Shown here piece after piece: positions 7,660-16,291 of a DNA stretch of 64,000 nucleotides. Source of the DNA: JAWPMT01 sp965267435. Its GTDB lineage: Bacteria; Bacteroidota; Bacteroidia; Cytophagales; Cyclobacteriaceae. Below the pieces are notes generated by a model. That model did not search any database. It was not told the origin of the DNA and was given only the letters and a program-made list of their open reading frames with translations. Made by a program: the position numbers and the translations under genes. The DNA is taken from contig OZ253960.1 of assembly GCA_965267435.1 (NCBI GenBank), forward strand, positions 1,178,001-1,242,000, read 5' to 3'. How positions within the stretch are numbered: position 1 is the stretch's first letter; the number at the start of each line of letters is the position of its first letter.

Positions 7660-9546
7660 GTGAAAGGGATTCTCGCTTCTCTGTCCTCCTTAGGGCATTT
7701 ACCAGATGATACCGCGGACATCAGAACCAAGAAGTCGTTCCTCGTATACCTGGCAGTTTTCATGTCAGGTGGTGGGGTCCTATGGGGGTCGATCTCCCTG
7801 GCCAATGGACTAGTGTTCCAAAGCTTAATACCCTACGCGTATACGGTCGTCAGCGTCTTCAACTTATGGTATTTTCATCGGTCAAAGGACTTTGGTACCG
7901 TCAGGTTCATTCAAATTCTTATTAGCCTTTTGCTACCATTCTTCTTCCAATGGGTCCTAGGTGGTTTCTTTTCCTCTGGCATGATCATGCTGTGGGCATT
8001 ATTGGCTCTGGTAGCATCACCCTCCTTTCAATCCCCCAAGTCGAGTGTAGTCTGGCTCCTCCTATTTTTGTTTTTAACGGTAGTGTCGGCAGTTTTTCAG
8101 GACTACTTCTATTCATTAAAGCCCGATATTCTGCCTGACCAGTCCTTGCTATTCATGACACTCAATGCAAGTGTCATCTGCGCCATCGTCTTTGGCTTGG
8201 TGATATATTTTGTCCATCAGAACAATGTCGCCCAGGAAGAGAATCAAGTGGCGAATGCCAGCCTGCAAGAGCAGCAAACGCAAGTGCTATATCAAAAAGA
8301 TGTGCTACATGATGCCATCGTGGAGACCAATGACATCATCGAACGGGCGTTGAAGACAGGCGACTTCGACGTCCGAATGCAAGTTGATGGGAAAGATGGA
8401 GAATGGCAGAGCCTGGCAATTTCAATCAACAAACTTTTTGACGCGATCGTTACTCCACTCTCTGTGGTGCGGAACATCGCCGGCGGCATGATTGAGGGAG
8501 ACCTGACCAGAAGGTTTGAAGCGCAGGCCAACGGACAGATGTTGATGCTCAAGACTTCGCTGAACCAGTCGCTGGATCAGATTTCTGATCTACTGCTGCA
8601 AATTCGGCAGCGGGCAGACGTTATTGGCCAGTCCTCCGAAACCATGCAGACCGCTTCGCAAGACATGAGCAATGGTACGGTGGAGATCAATGGGGCCATT
8701 GGTGAGATCAGTATGGGCGCCGCCGATCAGTTGGCAAAGGTGGACGAGGCGTCGACCCTCATCAGCACAATCGCTGATTCTGCCAAGAGCATCGATACAC
8801 AGGCGCAGTCCATTAACGAAAAGGCGGCCCAGGGTGCCAGTCGCTCAGAAAATGCCATCGACAAAGTGAAGGAACTGACATTTGAAGTCGGGAAGAACTA
8901 TGAGTTCTCCAATACGCTCCTGGAGAACTGCCGTATTCTCACCGAAGAGGCCAAATCCATATCGTCTTTCACGGGACTCATCAGAGAAATCGCCGCGCAG
9001 ACCAACATGCTCTCCCTCAATGCGGGAATTCAGGCAGCCGATGCCGGGGAACATGGACACGGCTTTGCGGTCGTGGCGGAAGAAATTCGTCAACTTGCAG
9101 AACGGGCCAAAGGTTCAGTGCAGGAAATCGATAACCTTATCACCGACATTCAGGATCGGATCTCGGATACGCAGGATACCGTGGTGATCATGAATGGATC
9201 CATCGGTGAAAACAGAAACACGTCGATAAAGTTACTCGAAGATTTCACGGAGTTGCTGGAAGGGTTGCAACTAGTGCTCAATGAATCCAAAACGATCTCA
9301 GATGCCACGAGCCAACAAAATACCGACTTGGGAGAGATCGTAAAGCTCACGGCCAACATCGTGACCATTGCTGAGGAGACAGCAACAAGCTCCAGGCAAG
9401 TCGCATCGTCGACCAACTCGCTGACTTCAGGCATGGAGCAATTTATAGCCCAGAACACCGATCTGCTGTCGATTGCCAGAGACTTGCAGGAGAAAACCGA
9501 GAAGTTTACCCTTCAACAGGGAACCACGGTTTCAGTGCCTTCTTAA
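7660..9546 (+). CDS. Methyl-accepting-chemotaxis-like receptor with multi-helix membrane sensor
   Basis: 628 residues from GTG 7660; no ATG precedes the first helix, so the start is tentative. Residues about 25-195 form 6-7 membrane helices with almost no periplasmic domain (a membrane-embedded sensor). A HAMP-like linker follows (RNIAGGMIEGDLTRRF), then a long helical signalling domain. The cytoplasmic tip reads AAQTNMLSLNAGIQAADAGE, then GHGFAVVAEEIRQLAERA: clearly an MCP signalling hairpin, but Q and D replace the E and R that in E. coli Tsr (E385, R388) make trimer contacts. No CheA, CheW or flagellar gene is near. It may sense membrane state or a hydrophobic ligand and feed a non-flagellar output. 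Confidence 0.88.
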   Translation: MKGILASLSSLGHLPDDTADIRTKKSFLVYLAVFMSGGGVLWGSISLANGLVFQSLIPYAYTVVSVFNLWYFHRSKDFGTVRFIQILISLLLPFFFQWVLGGFFSSGMIMLWALLALVASPSFQSPKSSVVWLLLFLFLTVVSAVFQDYFYSLKPDILPDQSLLFMTLNASVICAIVFGLVIYFVHQNNVAQEENQVANASLQEQQTQVLYQKDVLHDAIVETNDIIERALKTGDFDVRMQVDGKDGEWQSLAISINKLFDAIVTPLSVVRNIAGGMIEGDLTRRFEAQANGQMLMLKTSLNQSLDQISDLLLQIRQRADVIGQSSETMQTASQDMSNGTVEINGAIGEISMGAADQLAKVDEASTLISTIADSAKSIDTQAQSINEKAAQGASRSENAIDKVKELTFEVGKNYEFSNTLLENCRILTEEAKSISSFTGLIREIAAQTNMLSLNAGIQAADAGEHGHGFAVVAEEIRQLAERAKGSVQEIDNLITDIQDRISDTQDTVVIMNGSIGENRNTSIKLLEDFTELLEGLQLVLNESKTISDATSQQNTDLGEIVKLTANIVTIAEETATSSRQVASSTNSLTSGMEQFIAQNTDLLSIARDLQEKTEKFTLQQGTTVSVPS

Positions 9547-9628
9547 ACGGGCATCTAGGTATCTACCTGTTTGTCTGTACAATAGCTCCATCTCTTCGCC
9601 GTTAGCCAAGGTAAGACGCCTTACCACA

Positions 9629-10558
9629 ATGCTACGGATCATACTACTTGTCTTGTCGACAATGCCTATGGCCTATGTCGCTTATGCTCAAGACGAGAAC
9701 TCGGAATACGCCGACGTCCTCGTTGATGCGTTCTACAAACCCTGGAGCCCCAGGGATACCAGTTTCTACGGTGGTCACGCAACACGAGCTGTCAGAGGTA
9801 AGAACATGGATCCGAGGGCCATACTGGGAAACAACAACTATTACATATCCCTACCTATCGGGAGCTGGGTGATTGTGCAGTTCACGGACAACATGGTCGT
9901 GGATGTGCCGGGGCAGGATGATCTTTTCATTGAGGAACTGGGAATGGCTGGTGACAGGGCCGAAGTCCTCGTAAGTGAGGATGGTGTCGACTTTCTGCCC
10001 CTTGGCAGAGCCAATGGTGGGGTCACCAATTCCATTGATCTGGCGGACGCGAACTACACTGGGGTTGTCAATTACGTCAAAATCATTGGTTTAGACAGAC
10101 GGGGTTCCTCCCCAGGTTTTGATGTCATCAAGATCTACGGTCTTCCCAATTCCAATATCGACTTGTACATCCCTGAAGATTCTCTTCGAAACTACCTAAC
10201 CGTCCCCAATCACTATAACCAGCGCTTTCTGTTGAAGCCTGTCGAATTCGAGCTGGACAGCTACGAGTTGAGAGAGAAGGGGAGAGCGTACCTTGACAGC
10301 CTGGCCGATCTCATTGTCGAGTTCCCGGATATTCAGCTGCAGATTGTCGGCCACACGGATGATCTGGGGACCGATGAATACAATGACAACCTATCACTGC
10401 GAAGGGCCAGAAGTGTCTACAATCATCTGGTGGAAGGTGGCGTCGATGCCTCGAGCCTCACCTATGAGGGGCTTGGAGCAAGGGAACCACTAACGAGCAA
10501 CAAACGGGAGGAGGGAAAAAGACGCAACCGGCGGGTGGAGTTGATCAAAGTGGATTGA
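9629..10558 (+). CDS. OmpA-family outer-membrane/periplasmic protein
   Basis: 309 residues with start at MLRIILLVLSTMPMAYVAYA (signal peptide, cleavage near YAQ); the upstream in-frame extension overlaps the chemoreceptor gene and is ignored. Residues about 20-195 are a beta-rich N-terminal domain of unknown kind. It carries YISLPIGSWVIVQFTDN and a SEDGVDFLPLG phrase like the discoidin-type domains that begin many bacterial surface proteins. The C-terminus is an OmpA domain (VGHTDDLGTDEYN, then LSLRRARSVYNHL), including the aspartate and arginine that bind diaminopimelate in peptidoglycan. It probably links a surface or periplasmic domain to the wall. Confidence 0.87.
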   Translation: MLRIILLVLSTMPMAYVAYAQDENSEYADVLVDAFYKPWSPRDTSFYGGHATRAVRGKNMDPRAILGNNNYYISLPIGSWVIVQFTDNMVVDVPGQDDLFIEELGMAGDRAEVLVSEDGVDFLPLGRANGGVTNSIDLADANYTGVVNYVKIIGLDRRGSSPGFDVIKIYGLPNSNIDLYIPEDSLRNYLTVPNHYNQRFLLKPVEFELDSYELREKGRAYLDSLADLIVEFPDIQLQIVGHTDDLGTDEYNDNLSLRRARSVYNHLVEGGVDASSLTYEGLGAREPLTSNKREEGKRRNRRVELIKVD

Positions 10559-10640
10559 TGCGAATCTCATGCATCCCATCCCCAACACCAGGGACTTAGA
10601 GGGCATGTAGCACCAGGAATCCTACACTACGTAGTCCACA

Positions 10641-11795
10641 CTAGGCTACTGCCATCTGCTCTGGCTTTACGCGCTTGGTTGATCTTTTCTTCTTGAGTTT
10701 GTTGATCCAAATGATGGTACCGGTCACAGGAAGACTGGTAGCGATCAGGCACGAAATGAAGTAGATGATCTTGGAAAACGTCCCAAAGACATCACCTACA
10801 TGGAGCGCCTTGATGGATCGAGCGACCCGCTCATTGAAGGGTTTTTCTGAGAAAACTTCTTTCGACGTCACTCCACCTGTGTACTGGTCGATCATCAATA
10901 CGTCAGAGGCGGGTGATGCGAAAAAGCCCTGGTGATATTTACTTACCCTGATATCTCGCTTGTCATCAGTAGGCAATTCAATGCGATAAATGCCATCGTA
11001 GGGGAGGGCTTGATCCGCGACACTCATTATTTCTCCAAGTAGCAGAGGCTTTAGTTTGTCACTAGCAGCTGGTACGGTGGTGTCCATCGAGGCTGCCGGG
11101 CGTGATTGCTCTACACCCAGGGCTTTTCTCAGTCCTGTCCGATACCAATCGAAAGACCATTGGAGACCAGTAAGGGCCATGAGCAGCAGGAAAATGGCCG
11201 TGTAGAAACCAAAGGCGTTGTGCAGGTCGTGGTTGATCCTCTTCCAGTTACCACTCCATTTGATCTTCAGTCCCTGCCTCCAGGATCTGGCTTTCTGTGG
11301 AATCCATATCACCAAGCCAGTCAAGATCAGAAACACGAACAGCACGGTACTCCATCCCACGATAGGCCTTCCTATCTTCATGTCCATCAGTAGCCACCGA
11401 TGCAGCCGAAACATCACCATAAAGAACTCATAAGTGCCACTCTTGGTGTCACCGAGAACACTGCCGGTGTATTGGTTGACGAGGAAGGTAGTTCCTCGTC
11501 GTTCACCTTCCTTGCGTACATAGAATTGATAGGTACGCTCAGGTTCGGGAAATATTCTGACCGAGGTGGCGCGACCTTCGACTTGCTGTTCAAGTTGTAC
11601 AGTCAAGGCCTCGACCGACATGGGTGCAGCCTGCGGCTCAACCTCATATTTGTCCCTGTTGGCCCATTCGTCAACCTCGGTATGGAAGGTGTAGATCGTA
11701 CCTGTAAGGCATACGGTGAACAGGATCAATCCTGAGGCCAGACCGATCCATAGGTGGATATCATTCAGTAGTTTCCTTACACGCTTCCAGTTCAT
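10641..11795 (-). CDS. PepSY-associated membrane protein
   Basis: 384 residues with four predicted membrane helices: LNDIHLWIGLASGLILF (first helix with conserved H and W), VLFVFLILTGLVIWIPQ, TAIFLLLMALTGLQWSF, and a C-terminal SCLIATSLPVTGTIIW. Periplasmic PepSY-type segments lie between helices 1-2 and 3-4. This PF03929 family often accompanies TonB siderophore receptors and probably acts in reductive iron release or membrane redox chemistry, with conserved histidines as candidate heme or metal ligands (HRWLLMDMKIGRPIVGW, HDLHNAFGFY). No receptor gene is next to it here. Convergent with the OmpA gene. Confidence 0.88.
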   Translation of the reverse strand: MNWKRVRKLLNDIHLWIGLASGLILFTVCLTGTIYTFHTEVDEWANRDKYEVEPQAAPMSVEALTVQLEQQVEGRATSVRIFPEPERTYQFYVRKEGERRGTTFLVNQYTGSVLGDTKSGTYEFFMVMFRLHRWLLMDMKIGRPIVGWSTVLFVFLILTGLVIWIPQKARSWRQGLKIKWSGNWKRINHDLHNAFGFYTAIFLLLMALTGLQWSFDWYRTGLRKALGVEQSRPAASMDTTVPAASDKLKPLLLGEIMSVADQALPYDGIYRIELPTDDKRDIRVSKYHQGFFASPASDVLMIDQYTGGVTSKEVFSEKPFNERVARSIKALHVGDVFGTFSKIIYFISCLIATSLPVTGTIIWINKLKKKRSTKRVKPEQMAVA

Positions 11796-12215
11796 TGGTA
11801 TATCATCAAAAAGATCCCGGAGGAATGACGCCGACCCACAGCGAGTGCCTTACCTATTTAGAATCATTCCAGATAGCAAAAATGAACGAGTAGGTCATAG
11901 GATTCAATCGCCAGCAATGGCCAAATTGATATCACTACTTGTAGCTAGTGCTCGGAAGACTTACTTCTGAATGGAGCTGTCGAATAAAGGCCCTTTAGCC
12001 TACTCCATTGCTGCCAAGGGTTTCGCCACTTCTAAGGACATCCAGGGAGTCAAAAACCGATAAGCAACAGTCCCAAAACTGAAATAAGTCATGGCCCCCG
12101 GACCGTGCCCTATGTACTTTGGTGGTCGACTTACAGGCACGAATTCCCTTTTTGAGAAAGGTGTGCTAACTTATATATTCAAATGAGTGTACAACAGCCG
12201 AACTGATGAATCGAC
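11796..12215. other. Intergenic region between divergent PepSY and EF-G-like genes
   Basis: 420 bases with no supportable gene and no strong inverted repeat. It must hold the two divergent promoters. TATGTACTTTGG near 12111-12122 and the AT-rich TTATATATTC near 12171-12180 are the only promoter-like stretches before the EF-G-like gene, and neither is a perfect TAnnTTTG match. Confidence 0.4.
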
Positions 12216-14348
12216 ATGAAAGTATTTGACGAAAAACATATCAAGAACATTGTCTTGTTGGGATGTTCAAAGTCAGGGAAAACGACCCTGGCGGAAACCA
12301 TGATCTATGAAGCGGGACTGATCAATAGGAGGGGGACTGTAGAGGATAAAAACACCGTTTCTGACTACCACGAAATAGAGCACGAACGAGGATGCTCCGT
12401 GTATGCCACCACACTTCACACCGAGTGGCACAACTACAAGATCAACATCATCGATACTCCGGGACTCGACGATTTTGTCGGTGAGATCACGCCCTCCGTG
12501 CGAGTGGCTGATACCTGCGTCTTTGTCATCAATGCGCAGCATGGCGTAGAGATCGGTACAGAGCTGATCTGGGACAACGTCGACCGCTATGCGAAGCCAA
12601 CACTTTTTGCGGTGAACCAGGTAGATCATCCCAAATCTAACTTCGAGGCCACCGTCGCCGAGTTGAAGGATCACTTCGGTCCCGCTGCGACACTCATGCA
12701 ATACCCTGTCAATGAAGGTGAGGGCTTCAACGGTATCATCGACCTGTTGAAGATGACGTACTATAAATTCCCGCCCGAAGGTGGCAAGCCCGAGAAGCTA
12801 CCCATTCCCGATAGCGAAAAAGAAAAAGCCGACAAGCTACACAATGAGCTCGTCGAGAAGGCCGCGGAAAATGACGAAGGCCTAATGGAGCTGTTCTTCG
12901 AGAAGGGTACTCTGGATGAGGACCACATGAGAGAGGGGCTGAAGATCGGTATGAGGAACCACGAGGTATTCCCCATCTTCTGTCTTTCCGGTAAGAATGA
13001 TATGGGCAGTGGTCGCATGATGGGCTTCATCGACAATGTCGCTCCTTCATCAGTTGATACCCAGCCCGACAAGACGGAGACAGGTGAGGACATTGTTCAT
13101 GATCCTCAGGGCCCCACGATGCTTTTCGTTTACAAGACACTCATCGAACCCAATCTCGGCAAGATCTCCTTCTTCAAGGTGATCTCGGGTTCCGTCAAGG
13201 CTGGCGATGACCTGGTCAATCATCAGACCGGAGCGGTCGAGCGCGTCAACCAACTCTTCATCATCGATGGCCACAAGCGCAACCCGGTGAACAAGCTGGT
13301 AGTGGGTGACCTCGGCGCGACACTCAAACTCAAGCAGACAGAGACCAATCAGACCTTGCGCCCAGCATCGCTTAATAAGGGAGTGCGGCCACTGCACTAC
13401 CCGGAGCCTCGCATGTTTATGGCCATCAAAGCCAACAGCAAGGCTGATGACGACAAGCTCGGTGAGGTACTGCACAAGATCCATCAGGAAGATCCGTCTA
13501 TGACCTATGAGTTTTCCAAGGAACTGCGGCAGCTGATCCTCGGCGTACAGGGCGAGCTCCATTTGACGGTGATCCAGTGGATGATCGAAAATATCTATCA
13601 TTTGGATGTATCGTACCTGACCCCTCGTATCCCTTACCGGGAGACTATTCAGATACCCGCGGATACGAACTATCGCCACAAGAAGCAGTCAGGTGGTGCC
13701 GGCCAATTTGCCGAGATCTACATGAAGATCGAGCCTTACTATGAGGGCATGGCAGAGCCCGTCGGTGTGACCGTCCGGGGCAAGGACGAGGTCGAACTGG
13801 AGTGGGGTGGTAAGCTGGTCTTCTACAATTGCATTGTAGGTGGTGTGATTGACGCTCGCTTTCTGCCTTCCATCCAAAAAGGGATCATGGAGATCATGGA
13901 GCGGGGACCTCTTACGGGTTCCTACGTTCGGGATATCCGCGTGATGGTCTACGATGGCAAGATGCACGCCGTTGACTCCAATGACATCGCCTTCAAGATC
14001 GCCGGCATGAATGCCTTCAAAAGAGCCTTCCTCGATGCACGACCAAAGCTGCTCGAGCCACTCTATGACCTGGATGTCACCGTCCCTGAGGAGTTGATGG
14101 GAGAGGTGATGTCGGACTTGCAGACCCGGCGCTCTACGATCCTTGGCATCGAGGCCCAGGGCCAGAGTCAGATGATCAAGGCGAGGACTCCCTTGGCCGA
14201 GCTGGACCGGTATACCAGCGCATTGCGCTCCATCACCCAGGGAAGGGCGAGCTTCCATCAGCAGTTTGCCGAGTACTCGCCGGTGCCAGACAACCTGCAG
14301 GGGGAGCTGGTGAAAGCGCAGAGCGAAAACGAGATGATGGAGGTGTAG
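12216..14348 (+). CDS. Elongation factor G paralogue lacking the catalytic histidine (EF-G2-like)
   Basis: 710 residues with the full EF-G domain order: G domain (P-loop GCSKSGKTT, residues 16-24), domain II, III, IV (HKKQSGGAGQFAEIYMKIEP) and V. The G domain departs from canonical EF-G. Switch II reads DTPGLDDF (80-87) where EF-G has DTPGHVDF, so the histidine that activates GTP hydrolysis is leucine. NQVD (134-137) replaces NKxD, and ERGCSV replaces ERGITI in switch I. Bacteroides EF-G2, an EF-G paralogue described as lacking GTPase activity and needed under starvation, is the closest known model. I infer a translocation factor or ribosome-binding regulator used when GTP is scarce. The housekeeping fusA is not in this window. 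Cytoplasmic, single gene. Confidence 0.9.
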   Translation: MKVFDEKHIKNIVLLGCSKSGKTTLAETMIYEAGLINRRGTVEDKNTVSDYHEIEHERGCSVYATTLHTEWHNYKINIIDTPGLDDFVGEITPSVRVADTCVFVINAQHGVEIGTELIWDNVDRYAKPTLFAVNQVDHPKSNFEATVAELKDHFGPAATLMQYPVNEGEGFNGIIDLLKMTYYKFPPEGGKPEKLPIPDSEKEKADKLHNELVEKAAENDEGLMELFFEKGTLDEDHMREGLKIGMRNHEVFPIFCLSGKNDMGSGRMMGFIDNVAPSSVDTQPDKTETGEDIVHDPQGPTMLFVYKTLIEPNLGKISFFKVISGSVKAGDDLVNHQTGAVERVNQLFIIDGHKRNPVNKLVVGDLGATLKLKQTETNQTLRPASLNKGVRPLHYPEPRMFMAIKANSKADDDKLGEVLHKIHQEDPSMTYEFSKELRQLILGVQGELHLTVIQWMIENIYHLDVSYLTPRIPYRETIQIPADTNYRHKKQSGGAGQFAEIYMKIEPYYEGMAEPVGVTVRGKDEVELEWGGKLVFYNCIVGGVIDARFLPSIQKGIMEIMERGPLTGSYVRDIRVMVYDGKMHAVDSNDIAFKIAGMNAFKRAFLDARPKLLEPLYDLDVTVPEELMGEVMSDLQTRRSTILGIEAQGQSQMIKARTPLAELDRYTSALRSITQGRASFHQQFAEYSPVPDNLQGELVKAQSENEMMEV

Positions 14349-14366
14349 GACGCTGTTGAAGATAAT

Positions 14367-14407
14367 GGCGACTCGTTGCTTGCTTATGGACCTTTGAACG
14401 AGTCGCC
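14367..14407. terminator. Hairpin between convergent EF-G-like and esterase genes
   Basis: GGCGACTCGTT (14367-14377) and AACGAGTCGCC (14397-14407) are perfect 11-bp arms around a 19-base loop, lying between two convergent stops. A loose AAATTTGGTTT follows on the forward side. Position and strength suggest a bidirectional terminator. Confidence 0.65.
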
Positions 14408-14429
14408 AAATTTGGTTTCTACATAATCG

Positions 14430-15575
14430 TTATTCTCCAGGACAGTCACCCAACCGCTGGGAGATGTAGTTGGTGATCTTGTTTGGACAATCTGTGCAGC
14501 CGTCAGGCTCCATCATGGTCCATTGGTCCAAACCTGTGAGGATCTCAATCTCGTGATCCTCCAAGTCATCAAAAGACCGAGGCCCGCAGGCCTGGAACTG
14601 ATCATCAAAATAGTCGGAGCCGATGGTCTCGCACTCCATGGCAAAACGATCCTGATCGTAGGTTGACGGCATCAGGCTGTAAACATGGACCTGGTCGTTG
14701 TCATTCACATAGGCGTTCTCAAAAACGAACCCACACATGTTGATGATCCCTTTTACCGCGCTGCTGACACCAGGGTTGCCACTATTCCCTTCAAAGCCCC
14801 CGTTATTGTCAATATGTGCCATCATATCATCAGGCAACACATTGGCATCATCGGATCCCAGCAGGGCCGCATGGAGCGCGATAGATGCGCCACCTGAATA
14901 GCCCAGCAGCCATATGTTATCCGTATCGATACCATAGGTAGCAGCGCCCTGGCGGAAGAAGCGAACTGCCGCCAGCAGATCAGCCCTCGCTTTCATTGTC
15001 ACATCGTACTGGTCCTCCAGTGTATTTGTGGACCCTGGGTCTATGTACCTGGTATTAACAAGAGCCACGACATACCCCTTGCCCAGAAAGTCCGCCACAT
15101 AGTTGTGTTGGAATATGAAATCCATATTCAACTCCTCCGTATCTGTGGCCCAGCCGGTCCCATAGCCGCTGCCACCCAAGATCAGTATAATGGGGCGCCG
15201 GCTTTCAGTATCGCTGCCAGGGGCAAAGAAGGTCAGCGTAAGATCCTGCTCCAGTCCACTGGGAAATACATTGTTCCCATACACATATTCTGTTCCCAGA
15301 TCCCTTGTTTCAGCGGAGCTCATTGAAACATAGGAGGGGAAAATGAGATCTACATAACGGCCGGTCGGCAGATCGCAGTCATCGCAATCACCTCCACAGT
15401 CAATGCACGTCTCATTTCCATCTTTCACCTGATTGTAGCAGTGACATGGAAGACAGTCAGCACCACAATCGACACCCTCACAGCCGACGACTGGAGGGTC
15501 ATCACCATTACATGCAGTTAGCATCATAATGGCACCTAATGCGGCTATTGTAGCCATCGGTATTAAGAACTTCAT
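14430..15575 (-). CDS. Secreted lipoprotein esterase (alpha/beta hydrolase) with Cys-rich linker
   Basis: 381 residues. MKFLIPMATIAALGAIMMLTAC is a lipoprotein signal with lipid cysteine C22. A short Cys-rich stretch follows (residues 32-67, nine Cys, with DGNETCIDCGGDCDDC), like the small disulfide modules found in surface proteins. The hydrolase core has ILILGGSGYG (oxyanion hole), WLLGYSGGASIAL (GxSxG nucleophile) and GFVFENAYV; the acid and histidine of the triad were not placed with certainty. Best described as a carboxylesterase/acetyl-esterase-like enzyme anchored on the cell surface; substrate unknown. Confidence 0.82.
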   Translation of the reverse strand: MKFLIPMATIAALGAIMMLTACNGDDPPVVGCEGVDCGADCLPCHCYNQVKDGNETCIDCGGDCDDCDLPTGRYVDLIFPSYVSMSSAETRDLGTEYVYGNNVFPSGLEQDLTLTFFAPGSDTESRRPIILILGGSGYGTGWATDTEELNMDFIFQHNYVADFLGKGYVVALVNTRYIDPGSTNTLEDQYDVTMKARADLLAAVRFFRQGAATYGIDTDNIWLLGYSGGASIALHAALLGSDDANVLPDDMMAHIDNNGGFEGNSGNPGVSSAVKGIINMCGFVFENAYVNDNDQVHVYSLMPSTYDQDRFAMECETIGSDYFDDQFQACGPRSFDDLEDHEIEILTGLDQWTMMEPDGCTDCPNKITNYISQRLGDCPGE

Positions 15576-15587
15576 GACGCATAAAAA

Positions 15588-15605
15588 ATTGACGATTTAG
15601 TCAAT
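15588..15605. promoter_or_regulatory. Palindrome upstream of the esterase gene
   Basis: ATTGAC-gattta-GTCAAT, perfect 6-bp arms, lies 13 bases upstream of the esterase start codon. It could be an operator in the 5' region, but no cognate regulator is adjacent. Confidence 0.3.
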
Positions 15606-16291
15606 GGATTTAATAAAGACATTGGAACTATCCTATGACAGTGGCTACCCCTGGTCATGACTTACACCCATGAACAAACACGGAGTCCCTCAATCGGATT
15701 TGGGACCCCGGGAGATGAGCACAAAGGGCCCAAATGAGGCTTGGGGAGATTTGGCGGGAAGAGAGAGGTTGACCTTCGCCTCCCATATTGGTCCGGCTAT
15801 ACGCTATATCACGGCCGCTTGTCCCGGCCGCAGTGCCGGGACCCCCACGTATGCACTCAATTGGAAGCGATAGGTAGGGCCCGGCGACCCATGCCGGCTA
15901 TACGCTCCTATCCGGTCTATTTTGCAGAGGTTTTCTCTTCGAGCTAAGATCATTCGGGTCTGAGCAAGCAAGATGGAGTGTGAATGCCGTCTACTGGAGA
16001 CAACAAAGAGTCGAAGCCGCCGCAAAAAGCACTCTTCTAAAGGTCATCCCGACGAAGGAGGGATCTATTGACTTTTGAAAGCATAAGCCCTACCAACGTC
16101 AAAAGATCTTTCGTGACCTCAAGATGACAATGCTTTTAGTGGCGGCGGGCTCTACCTCGCTTAAGTAAACGGCATTCGTTGAGGATTCCTCAACAAGTAT
16201 GTGTGCATCCAGTCGTACTTTTTGAGAGCGCTTTAACTTTAGGTTTGACTCAGTAGGGACTATCTAGGGATCTGATTGAAAACGCAAACCC
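15606..16291. other. Non-coding stretch with hairpin and direct repeat
   Basis: Nearly 0.7 kb without a believable gene; the short open frames start in odd places and lack domains or hydrophobic segments. Contents: a strong GC hairpin, GTCCCGGC (15821-15828) with GCCGGGAC (15835-15842); a 13-base direct repeat CCGGCTATACGCT at 15793-15805 and 15894-15906; and the long imperfect palindrome listed separately. TTTAACTTTAGG near 16233 is a weak promoter candidate for the rhodanese gene. A small RNA or a decayed element is possible but not demonstrated. Confidence 0.45.
16043..16128. repeat. Long imperfect palindrome, probable interspersed REP-like repeat
   Basis: The left arm starts GTCATCCCGACGAAGG and continues GAGGGATCTATTGACTTTTG. 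The right arm, read on the other strand, starts GTCATCTTGAGG and continues TCACGAAAGATCTTTTGAC. The arms share GTCATC, GATCT and TTGAC in order, giving an approximately 86-base foldback. Sequences of the GTCATCCCGACGAAGGAGGGATC kind are typical of dispersed intergenic repeats in Bacteroidota genomes. Only one copy is in the window. Confidence 0.5.

Noticed and set aside
9263..9270. GTTGCAAC octamer resembling the cluster box
   Set aside because: It lies inside the chemoreceptor coding sequence and lacks the flanking ATGCAAC-N3-GTTGCAT symmetry.
15670..15947. Two short forward open frames in the non-coding stretch
   Set aside because: No start context, no hydrophobic or conserved segment, and they overlap a strong hairpin; treated as non-coding.
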